A DNA stretch of 64,000 bases from Mesorhizobium opportunistum WSM2075 (GTDB lineage: Bacteria; Pseudomonadota; Alphaproteobacteria; Rhizobiales; Rhizobiaceae). This document shows, in pieces, positions 56,619 to 64,000 of this stretch (positions are counted from its first letter, which is position 1; each line of letters begins with the position of its first letter). Made by a program: the position numbers and the translations under genes. The DNA lies in contig NC_015675.1 of the NCBI RefSeq assembly GCF_000176035.2, forward strand, positions 4,654,001-4,718,000, in the 5' to 3' direction. The notes below the pieces were generated by a model, which searched no databases, was not told the DNA's origin, and was given only the letters and a program-made list of their open reading frames with translations.

Positions 56619-58151
56619 ATGAAGGACGTGCTGAAGGAACTCGAGCGGCGGCGCGATATCGCCCGCATGGGCGGTGGCCAGGCGCGTATCGATGCGCAGC
56701 ACAAGAAGGGCAAGCTCACCGCGCGCGAACGCATCGAGGTCTTTCTCGACGAAGGCTCGTTCGAGGAGTTCGACATGTATGTCGAGCACCGCTCGACCGA
56801 TTTCGCCATGGAGAAGACGAAGATCGCCGGCGACGGCGTCGTCACCGGCTGGGGTACGGTCAACGGCCGTCCGGTCTACCTCTTCGCCAAGGATTTCACC
56901 GTGTTCGGCGGCTCGCTGTCGGAAGCCCATGCCGAGAAGGTCATCAAGGTGCAGGAGATGGCGCTGCGCAACCGCGCGCCGATCATCGGCCTTTACGATG
57001 CCGGCGGCGCGCGCATCCAGGAAGGCGTGGCGGCCCTTGGCGGCTATGCCGAGATCTTCCAGCGCAACGTGCTGGCTTCGGGCGTCATTCCGCAGATTTC
57101 CGTCATCATGGGTCCGTGCGCCGGCGGCGACGTCTACTCGCCTGCCATGACCGACTTCATCTTCATGGTGCGCGACACCTCCTACATGTTCGTCACGGGG
57201 CCGGACGTGGTGAAGACCGTCACCAACGAGACGGTGACCGCCGAGAGCCTCGGCGGCGCCTCGGTCCACACGACGAAATCCTCGATCGCCGACGGCGCCT
57301 ATGACAATGACGTCGAGGCGCTCTTGCAGATGCGCCGGCTGGTCGACCTCTTGCCGGCGTCCAACACATCGGAACTCCCCGAGATCGAATGCTATCAGTC
57401 GGTCACCGACCATGATCTGTCGCTCGACCGGCTGATTCCCGATAACGCCAACAAGCCTTACGACATCAAGGAATTGATTCTGAAAGTCGCCGACGAGGGC
57501 GACTTCTTCGAGATCCAGCAGAGCTTCGCCAAGAACATCGTCACCGGCTTCGGACGCGTCGAGGGCCGCACCGTCGGCTTCGTCGCCAACCAGCCGATGG
57601 TGCTGGCCGGCGTTCTGGATTCCGATGCCAGCCGCAAGGCGGCGCGTTTCGTGCGCTTTTGCGACTGTTTTTCGATCCCGATCGTCACCTTCGTCGACGT
57701 TCCGGGCTTCCTGCCCGGCACTGCCCAGGAATATGGCGGGCTGATCAAGCATGGCGCCAAGCTCTTGTTCGCCTATGCCGAGGCCACCGTGCCCAAGATC
57801 ACCGTCATCACCCGCAAAGCCTATGGCGGCGCCTATGACGTCATGGCCTCGAAGCACCTGCGCGGCGACATGAACTATGCCTGGCCGACGGCGCAGATCG
57901 CGGTCATGGGCGCCAGGGGCGCGGTCGAAATCATCTACCGCAAGGACATCGGTGACGCGGAAAAGATAGCAGCCCACACAAAGGCTTACGAGGATCGCTT
58001 CCTGTCGCCCTTCGTCGCCGCCGAGCGCGGCTATGTCGACGAGGTGATCATGCCGCACTCGACCCGCCGCCGCATTGCGCGCGCGCTGCGGATGCTGCGC
58101 AACAAGGACATGCAGAACCCCTGGAAGAAGCACGACAACATTCCGTTGTGA
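56619..58151 (+). CDS. acyl-CoA carboxylase beta subunit (propionyl-CoA carboxylase type)
   Basis: The 510-residue carboxyltransferase has [20 protein letters not shown], the DYHRSTDF-like [20 protein letters not shown], the acyl-CoA oxyanion glycines in [20 protein letters not shown] and [19 protein letters not shown], and [20 protein letters not shown]. It carboxylates propionyl- or methylcrotonyl-CoA. The [11 protein letters not shown] and length fit PccB better than MccB. No biotin-carrying alpha subunit is in the window. The start ATG 56619 ([20 protein letters not shown]) follows GGGGAGATCGACT. Confidence 0.92.
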   Translation: MKDVLKELERRRDIARMGGGQARIDAQHKKGKLTARERIEVFLDEGSFEEFDMYVEHRSTDFAMEKTKIAGDGVVTGWGTVNGRPVYLFAKDFTVFGGSLSEAHAEKVIKVQEMALRNRAPIIGLYDAGGARIQEGVAALGGYAEIFQRNVLASGVIPQISVIMGPCAGGDVYSPAMTDFIFMVRDTSYMFVTGPDVVKTVTNETVTAESLGGASVHTTKSSIADGAYDNDVEALLQMRRLVDLLPASNTSELPEIECYQSVTDHDLSLDRLIPDNANKPYDIKELILKVADEGDFFEIQQSFAKNIVTGFGRVEGRTVGFVANQPMVLAGVLDSDASRKAARFVRFCDCFSIPIVTFVDVPGFLPGTAQEYGGLIKHGAKLLFAYAEATVPKITVITRKAYGGAYDVMASKHLRGDMNYAWPTAQIAVMGARGAVEIIYRKDIGDAEKIAAHTKAYEDRFLSPFVAAERGYVDEVIMPHSTRRRIARALRMLRNKDMQNPWKKHDNIPL

Positions 58152-58164
58152 GCTGGGATTCCAG

Positions 58165-59694
58165 TCAGCGCCCGCTGCGGGCGGCGACCAGTTCGCGCAG
58201 CACCGTCACCATCGCCTGCGGCAGATCCTCGGCGATCAGGCCAGGCCCGAGGCGGCTGCCGGCCTCGGCATGGATCCACACCGCCGCGCAGGCAGCCTCG
58301 AACGCCGGCATGCCTTGTGCCAGCAGACCGGCTGATATGCCCGACAGCACGTCGCCCGACCCCGCGGTGGCAAGCCAGGCCGCACCGTTGGCATTGATCG
58401 CCGCCCTGCCATCGGGCGCTGCGATCACCGTGTCGGCGCCCTTGTAGACGATGACGGCATTGGCATTGGCGGCTGCCGCACCCGCCTTGTCCAGCTTGGA
58501 CGAGGCATCGTCACCAGCAATGCCGGGAAACAGCCTCGCGAATTCTCCTTCATGCGGCGTCATCAGCAAGGCCGGCGCGTTTTTCCGGCGTGCGGCTTCG
58601 AACAAGACATCCGGCGCGTCGCGAAAGGAGGTGATCGCATCTGCGTCAAAGACAAGACCATCGACCTGGGCGGGAGCATCCTGTTTTTGGCCGGAGGCAA
58701 GGAGCGCGAGCCCGAAGGTCCGCGTTTTCTGACCGACGCCAAAGCCGGGCCCGAGGACAAAGGCCGACGGCCGGCGTTCGCCGACAAATCCTTCGATGTC
58801 CACGACGTCATCGGCCTTGCGAAGCATGATCGAGGTCAGATGGGCAGCATTGACCTGCATGGCATTGCCCGGCGACAGCACGGTCACAGCCCCCGCCCCG
58901 CTCCTCGCAGCGGCCAGTGCCGACAGCCGCGCCGCGCCGGTGGCGCTTGGGCCGCCGGAGAAGACGCCGACATGGCCGCGCTTGTATTTATGCGCATCGA
59001 TGGCCGGCACGGGAAAAACACGCAACCAAAGCGCCGGTGTGTTCTCGAACGTCCTGGGCCGCAGCCGTGCGATGATCTCGTCGCCAATGCCGATATCGGC
59101 AAGCACGACCTCGCCGCATCGCTCCCGGCCAGGCAGGAGCAGATGGCCGGGCTTCCTGCGCGCGAAGGTCACGGTGATTTCGGCGGCAAATGCCTTGCCG
59201 AGCACCTTGCCGCTGTCGCCGGACACGCCCGATGGCAGGTCGACGGCAATAACGGGCAAATGCATGTCGGTGGCGATATCGATCGCCCTGGCGGCATCGC
59301 CGGACAGCGGCTTGGACAGCCCTGCCCCATACAGCGCGTCGACCACGATCGAGCCGGGCTCGGCTTTGAAGCCGGATAGCGGCCGAGGCTTGATCGGGCA
59401 CTCCGCCGCTGCCAGTGCTGCGTCGCTTCGCGGCCTCGGTGCGCCGGATGCCCAGATCGTCGCGGCGACGCCGCTGCCGGTCAGGATGCGAGCGACGACA
59501 TAGCCATCACCGCCATTGTTGCCTGGACCGCACAGCACGTGGACGTGGACCGCTGCCGAATGGCGCTTGAAAACCTCGGCCGCGACGGCCTCGCCGGCAC
59601 GACGCATAAGGCCGATGCCGTCGGCTGGACCGGCAGCGATCGTCAGCCGGTCCGCTTCGGCCATTTCGGCGGGAGTAAGAAGTTCATCGCTCAT
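58165..59694 (-). CDS. nnr: bifunctional NAD(P)H-hydrate epimerase/dehydratase
   Basis: The 509-residue protein joins a YjeF N-terminal epimerase domain (about 1-215: MRRAGEAVAAEVFKRHS, VLCGPGNNGGDGYVVARIL, VDALYGAGL, VDLPSGVSGDSGKV) to an ADP/ATP-dependent dehydratase domain (about 230-500: GHVGVFSGGPSATGAARLSA, LMTPHEGEFARLFPG, ATAGSGDVLSGISAGLLAQG). Together they repair hydrated NADH and NADPH. It is convergent with the carboxylase gene (13 bp) and divergent from glnB, an order common in rhizobia. Confidence 0.95.
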   Translation of the reverse strand: MSDELLTPAEMAEADRLTIAAGPADGIGLMRRAGEAVAAEVFKRHSAAVHVHVLCGPGNNGGDGYVVARILTGSGVAATIWASGAPRPRSDAALAAAECPIKPRPLSGFKAEPGSIVVDALYGAGLSKPLSGDAARAIDIATDMHLPVIAVDLPSGVSGDSGKVLGKAFAAEITVTFARRKPGHLLLPGRERCGEVVLADIGIGDEIIARLRPRTFENTPALWLRVFPVPAIDAHKYKRGHVGVFSGGPSATGAARLSALAAARSGAGAVTVLSPGNAMQVNAAHLTSIMLRKADDVVDIEGFVGERRPSAFVLGPGFGVGQKTRTFGLALLASGQKQDAPAQVDGLVFDADAITSFRDAPDVLFEAARRKNAPALLMTPHEGEFARLFPGIAGDDASSKLDKAGAAAANANAVIVYKGADTVIAAPDGRAAINANGAAWLATAGSGDVLSGISAGLLAQGMPAFEAACAAVWIHAEAGSRLGPGLIAEDLPQAMVTVLRELVAARSGR

Positions 59695-60391
<697 letters not shown>

Positions 60392-60408
60392 CGCGACCAC
60401 CTCCCCAA

Positions 60409-60450
60409 ACGTCATCATCAAAAAACGTCATCATCAAAAAACGTCATCAA
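60409..60450. repeat. 16-bp tandem repeats in the glnB-glnA gap
   Basis: The unit ACGTCATCATCAAAAA occurs twice in full (60409-60424, 60425-60440) and once in part (60441-60450, ACGTCATCAA) just before the glnA RBS. It lies in a 75-bp intergenic stretch, so a change in copy number would alter spacing between the genes. Confidence 0.85.
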
Positions 60451-60465
60451 ACAGGGATACATGAC

Positions 60466-61875
60466 ATGACGACAGCCAAAGACATCATGAAGCAGATCAA
60501 GGACAACGACGTGAAATTCGTTGACCTGCGCTTCACCGACCCGAAGGGCAAGCTGCAACACGTGACGATGGATGTCATCGAGGTCGAGGAAGACATGTTC
60601 GCCGATGGCGTGATGTTCGACGGCTCCTCGATTGCCGGCTGGAAAGCCATCAACGAGTCCGACATGGTGCTGATGCCCGATGCGGACACGGTCCACATGG
60701 ATCCGTTCTTCGCGCAGTCGACCATGGTCATCCTGTGCGACATCCTCGATCCGGTCTCGGGCGAATCCTACAATCGCGACCCGCGCGGCACGGCCAAGAA
60801 GGCCGAGGCCTACATGAAGTCGGAAGGCATCGGCGACACCATCTATGTCGGCCCGGAAGCCGAATTCTTCGTGTTCGACGACGTCAAGTACAAGGCCGAC
60901 CCCTACAACACCGGCTTCAGGCTCGATTCCACCGAACTGCCGTCAAACGACGACACCGACTACGAGACCGGCAACCTTGGCCACCGGCCGCGCATCAAGG
61001 GCGGCTATTTCCCGGTGCCGCCGATCGACAGCGCGCAGGACATGCGCTCCGAAATGCTGACCGTGCTCGCCGAAATGGGCGTGCGCGTCGAGAAGCACCA
61101 CCACGAGGTCGCGGCCGCCCAGCACGAACTCGGCATCAAGTTCGACACGCTGGTCCGCAACGCCGACAAGATGCTGATCTACAAGTATGTCGTGCACCAG
61201 GTCGCCAACGCCTACGGCAAGACGGCCACTTTCATGCCGAAGCCGATCTTCGGCGACAATGGCTCGGGCATGCACGTCCACCAGTCGATCTGGAAGGGCG
61301 GCAAGCCGACCTTCGCCGGCAACGAGTACGCCGGTCTTTCGGAAAGCTGCCTGTTCTACATCGGCGGCATCATCAAGCACGCCAAGGCGATCAATGCCTT
61401 CACCAACCCGCTGACCAATTCCTACAAGCGTCTGGTGCCGGGCTACGAAGCGCCGGTGTTGCTTGCCTATTCGGCGCGCAACCGCTCGGCGTCCTGCCGC
61501 ATCCCGTTCGGCTCGTCGCCGAAGTCCAAGCGCGTCGAGGTCCGCTTCCCCGATCCGGGCGCAAACCCCTACCTCGCTTTCGCCGCCATGCTGATGGCTG
61601 GTCTCGACGGCATCAAGAACAAGATCCATCCCGGCCAGCCGATGGACAAGGATCTCTACGACCTGCCGCCGAAGGAATTGAAGAAGATCCCGACCGTCTG
61701 CGGATCGCTGCGTGAAGCCCTGCAGAGCCTCGACAAGGACCGTGGCTTCCTGAAGGCCGGCGGCGTCTTCGACGACGACCAGATCGACAGCTACATCGAG
61801 CTGAAAATGGCCGAGGTGATGCGCTTCGAAATGACCCCGCATCCGGTCGAATACGACATGTACTACTCGGTCTAA
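60466..61875 (+). CDS. glnA: glutamine synthetase type I
   Basis: The 469-residue GSI makes glutamine from glutamate and ammonium. It has the N-terminal [20 protein letters not shown], the active-site [30 protein letters not shown] (metal site), [10 protein letters not shown], and the adenylylation tyrosine Y398 in [10 protein letters not shown]. The GSI fold with an adenylylation site implies control by GlnE. It follows glnB and has a strong terminator. Confidence 0.98.
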   Translation: MTTAKDIMKQIKDNDVKFVDLRFTDPKGKLQHVTMDVIEVEEDMFADGVMFDGSSIAGWKAINESDMVLMPDADTVHMDPFFAQSTMVILCDILDPVSGESYNRDPRGTAKKAEAYMKSEGIGDTIYVGPEAEFFVFDDVKYKADPYNTGFRLDSTELPSNDDTDYETGNLGHRPRIKGGYFPVPPIDSAQDMRSEMLTVLAEMGVRVEKHHHEVAAAQHELGIKFDTLVRNADKMLIYKYVVHQVANAYGKTATFMPKPIFGDNGSGMHVHQSIWKGGKPTFAGNEYAGLSESCLFYIGGIIKHAKAINAFTNPLTNSYKRLVPGYEAPVLLAYSARNRSASCRIPFGSSPKSKRVEVRFPDPGANPYLAFAAMLMAGLDGIKNKIHPGQPMDKDLYDLPPKELKKIPTVCGSLREALQSLDKDRGFLKAGGVFDDDQIDSYIELKMAEVMRFEMTPHPVEYDMYYSV

Positions 61876-61897
61876 ATCTCGTTCGCATAAACTTGCA

Positions 61898-61933
61898 AAG
61901 CCCTTGAAGGATCTCCCCTTCAAGGGCTTTTTG
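61898..61933 (+). terminator. rho-independent terminator of glnBA
   Basis: AAAGCCCTTGAAGG / CCTTCAAGGGCTTT is a 14-bp perfect stem with a 5-base loop, followed by T-rich TTTTTGC, 22 bp after the glnA stop. Confidence 0.88.
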
Positions 61934-61935
61934 CT

Positions 61936-62595
61936 GTCACCAGATGTCCGCGGATGGTTTGCGTGACCAGCCATGCGACAGCGGCCACCCGCTTTTGGTT
62001 TACGGGGATCGTTGTTAGCTGGATTTGCCGAGGGCAGGCAACGTCGGTCACGGTCGTAACACTGGGCCATCGCGGCCCATTTGCGGTGAGCGGCAGATGG
62101 CTTTTCGCGCGGAAAAGTCGCCAGGAGCGAGCGGCACACTGCCTCAGGCTGCAATGCCCGCTCGTCCGGCGCCCCCGCCAATGCCGTCGTTCAAGAAACC
62201 CCGCCCGTTCGAACAGCATCGCTTTGGCGTAACCCAAGGTCCCGAATACGCATGCCGCGGCGTGATCTGTCAACGCCGCCAGCCCGAGGCATAAATCGCC
62301 GATTTCGATGTATGAACAGTGGCTTATATAGATAGTCATTGGTGTACGGACGAGCTGAAACAGGCTGTTTTCCGGGGTTTTTCAACGAACTCGGAAACGC
62401 TGGATATTTCATGACGGCAAAAGGCGCCTGCCAAAAGCCTCTCCGTGACAGGAAATTGCCCGGTCCTTTTCAACCTGACTTTTTTTGGGGGAATTCACCC
62501 CGCCGGGCCAGCACGGCAAAAAGAACCCCGGCAACGGCCGGAGTTCTCGCAAGGACAGAACGTCGGAAGGCGACGCTTATCCGGCATGGGGGCGC
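61936..62595. other. 660-bp gap between glnA and the peptidase remnant
   Basis: Open frames on both strands (up to 139 codons on the minus strand at 61920-62339) have no recognisable family blocks and composition typical of shadows. Nothing identifiable is seen. The right part leads into the peptidase remnant. Confidence 0.55.
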
Positions 62596-62760
62596 ATGGA
62601 CGACTTTTACGCAGCCGTCGTGCAGGCGCCCGAAGAGGCGGTGCCCAGCGCCCTCATCGCCAACAGCGACATGATCGGCCGCGACGGCAACCGCAACCTC
62701 GCTTTGCCCCATGCGAAGGTTGTCGCTGCGCTGAAAGCACGTGGAGCTGCCGCCCGCTGA
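62596..62760 (+). pseudogene. P1-family peptidase remnant (DmpA/L-aminopeptidase C-terminus)
   Basis: From ATG 62596 the 54 codons read MDDFYAAVVQAPEEAVPSAL, then IANSDMIGRDGNRNLALPHA and a short tail. This matches the C-terminus of P1-family (DmpA, S58) aminopeptidases, whose pattern is EAILNAL...DM.GRDG....LP. The catalytic serine region and more than three quarters of the enzyme are absent. The open frame reaches 62485, but the part before 62596 is unrelated. It could still be translated as a small protein. Confidence 0.6.
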
Positions 62761-62795
62761 CCAAGGCGGACGTGCCTCGCCCCGCAAGCACTACG

Positions 62796-62830
62796 AAAAA
62801 GGCCCTGGCGTTTTTCGCCAGGGCCTTTTT
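62796..62830. terminator. bidirectional terminator upstream of the glnII end
   Basis: AAAAAGGCCCTGGCG / CGCCAGGGCCTTTTT is a 15-bp perfect stem with loop TTTTT and A/T tails on both sides. It terminates glnII (minus) and anything from the peptidase remnant (plus). Confidence 0.88.
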
Positions 62831-62882
62831 CGTCATCGAGTTCTGGTGCGGCGAAGATCTTGCGTCCGCGCCGCGAAAACAA

Positions 62883-63923
62883 TCAGGCGGCAGCCGAAAC
62901 CGATGCGTCGGTCGCAACCTGCGAGATCGTCTTCAGGATCTGCGAAGCGATCTGGTAGGGGTCGCCCTGCGAATTCGGACGGCGGTCTTCCAGGTAGCCC
63001 TTGTAGTCATTCTTGACAAAGGAGTGCGGCACGCGGATTGACGCACCGCGGTCGGCGATGCCGTAGCTGAACTTGTTCCATGGCGCGGTCTCGTGCTTGC
63101 CGGTCAGACGCTTGTCATTGTCCGGGCCGTAGACGGCGATGTGGTCCATCAGGTTCTTGTCGAACTGCGCCATCAGCGATTCGAAATACGCCTTGCCGCC
63201 GACTTCGCGCATATAAGCGGTCGAGAAGTTGGCATGCATGCCCGAGCCGTTCCAATCGGTGTCGCCAAGCGGCTTGCAGTGGAATTCGATGTCGATGCGG
63301 TATTTTTCGGTCAGGCGCAGAAGCAGATAGCGGGCGATCCACATCTGGTCGGCGGCCTTCTTGGAGCCCTTGCCGAAGATCTGGAATTCCCACTGGCCCT
63401 TGGCCACTTCGGCGTTGATGCCTTCATGGTTGATGCCGGCCGCCAGGCAAAGGTCGAGATGCTCCTCGACGATCTGGCGTGCGACATCGCCGACGTTCTT
63501 GTAGCCGACGCCGGTGTAGTATGGGCCCTGCGGTGCGGGATAACCGGTCTCCGGGAAGCCGAGCGGACGGCCGTCCTTGTAGAAGAAATACTCCTGCTCG
63601 AAGCCGAACCAGGCGCCCTCGTCGTCGAGAATGGTGGCGCGCTTGTTGGAGGCGTGCGGCGTCACACCGTCGGGCATCATGACTTCGCACATGACCAGCA
63701 CGCCATTGGTGCGGGTCGGGTCCGGATAAACCGCGACCGGCTTCAGCACGCAATCGGAGCTGTGGCCTTCGGCCTGCATGGTCGAGGAACCATCGAAACC
63801 CCACAGCGGCAGCTGGTCGAGCGTCGGGAATTCGGCGAATTCCTTGACCTGCGTCTTGCCGCGAAGGTTGGGGACCGGGGTGTAACCATCGAGCCAAATG
63901 TACTCGAGCTTGTATTTCGTCAT
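62883..63923 (-). CDS. glnII: glutamine synthetase type II
   Basis: The 346-residue enzyme is the eukaryote-like GSII of rhizobia: YIWLDGYTPVPNLRGKTQV, LPLWGFDGSSTMQAEGHSSD, WFGFEQEYFFYKDGRPLGFP, GMHANFSTAYMRE and ADRGASIRVPHSFV. GSII is heat-labile and not adenylylated, and is induced through NtrC at low nitrogen. Start ATG 63923 (MTKYKLEYIW); the frame to 63947 is upstream. Its promoter lies outside the window. It converges with glnA across about 1 kb. Confidence 0.97.
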   Translation of the reverse strand: MTKYKLEYIWLDGYTPVPNLRGKTQVKEFAEFPTLDQLPLWGFDGSSTMQAEGHSSDCVLKPVAVYPDPTRTNGVLVMCEVMMPDGVTPHASNKRATILDDEGAWFGFEQEYFFYKDGRPLGFPETGYPAPQGPYYTGVGYKNVGDVARQIVEEHLDLCLAAGINHEGINAEVAKGQWEFQIFGKGSKKAADQMWIARYLLLRLTEKYRIDIEFHCKPLGDTDWNGSGMHANFSTAYMREVGGKAYFESLMAQFDKNLMDHIAVYGPDNDKRLTGKHETAPWNKFSYGIADRGASIRVPHSFVKNDYKGYLEDRRPNSQGDPYQIASQILKTISQVATDASVSAAA

Positions 63924-64000
63924 TCTAGCCTCTCGTTGCTTGATCACCGAACACTGAACGGCGTCGACACGCGTCTGCCGTCAGCAGCCGGCCCTGCCGG

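Noticed and set aside
56316..58133. 605-codon minus-strand frame opposite the carboxylase
   Set aside because: Only its last 78 codons, starting at ATG 56552, are real (the antitoxin); the rest is antisense to the carboxylase gene.
61920..62339. 139-codon minus-strand frame in the glnA-glnII gap
   Set aside because: It starts without an RBS, has no recognisable domain and runs through the glnBA terminator.

Overview
The window is a GC-rich alphaproteobacterial chromosome segment, most likely Mesorhizobium (Rhizobiales, Phyllobacteriaceae). This rests on gene content and order: dusB(nifR3)-ntrB-ntrC-ntrY-ntrX, a D-amino-acid aminotransferase gene, hfq, hflX and mazG run together. ispDF is a fused gene divergent from dusB. 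The pyruvate dehydrogenase E1-beta subunit carries its own lipoyl domain. nnr-glnB-glnA and the type II glutamine synthetase gene glnII are close together. Dispersed rhizobial intergenic palindromes also occur. Almost all of it is core chromosome; there is no CRISPR array, prophage, insertion sequence or rRNA, and I found no tRNA.

Layout: 1-2.8 kb holds a partial aldose 1-epimerase-like gene, a Bax inhibitor-1/YccA membrane protein and an ECF sigma/anti-sigma pair. 3.0-7.9 kb holds an aromatic/aspartate aminotransferase, mazG, hflX-hfq and a class IV aminotransferase. 8.2-15.6 kb is the nitrogen two-component block ntrX-ntrY-ntrC-ntrB-dusB (all minus strand, genes overlapping), divergent from ispDF-cinA (15.8-17.5 kb). 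17.5-25.9 kb is the pyruvate dehydrogenase/lipoate block (ratA-like, lipA, lpdA, pdhC, pdhB, pdhA), with a GlsB/YeaQ-family membrane protein, a GDSL hydrolase and a small membrane protein inside it. 26-30.5 kb holds ftsB, eno, a small lipoprotein, a PRC-barrel protein, a dodecin remnant, kdsA and a VOC protein.

30.7-35.0 kb is the most accessory-looking part: four overlapping plus-strand genes (GT4 glycosyltransferase, ATP-grasp protein, GNAT/FemAB-like acyltransferase, GT2 glycosyltransferase) that look like one uncharacterised glycan or glycopeptide pathway. 35-43.5 kb carries cfa with a remnant of its usual DUF1365 partner, an NmrA-like protein, a glycerophosphodiesterase, a Tat-exported 2',3'-cyclic nucleotidase, NDH-2 and 5-formyl-THF cyclo-ligase. 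43.5-54.1 kb carries aldR/ald, a duplicated outer-membrane barrel, DUF1203, a frameshifted OmpA-like gene, GNAT, sseA, alaX, cysK, an SDR and an alpha/beta hydrolase. 54.2-64 kb carries a DEAD-box helicase, a RelE/ParE toxin-antitoxin pair, an acyl-CoA carboxylase beta subunit, nnr, glnB-glnA behind a sigma-54 promoter, a peptidase remnant and glnII.

How it works together: the window holds sensors (NtrB/NtrY), regulators (NtrC/NtrX), the PII signal protein and both glutamine synthetases, so much of nitrogen-status control and ammonium assimilation is encoded here. A second theme is pyruvate conversion (eno, pdhABC, lpdA, lipA). The strongest unexpected signals are a palindromic repeat inserted in frame in the PdhC linker, three gene remnants in intergenic gaps, a one-base frameshift in an ompA-like gene, a two-barrel outer-membrane protein, and the GT/ATP-grasp/GNAT operon. 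All calls are made by eye; no database search was run.
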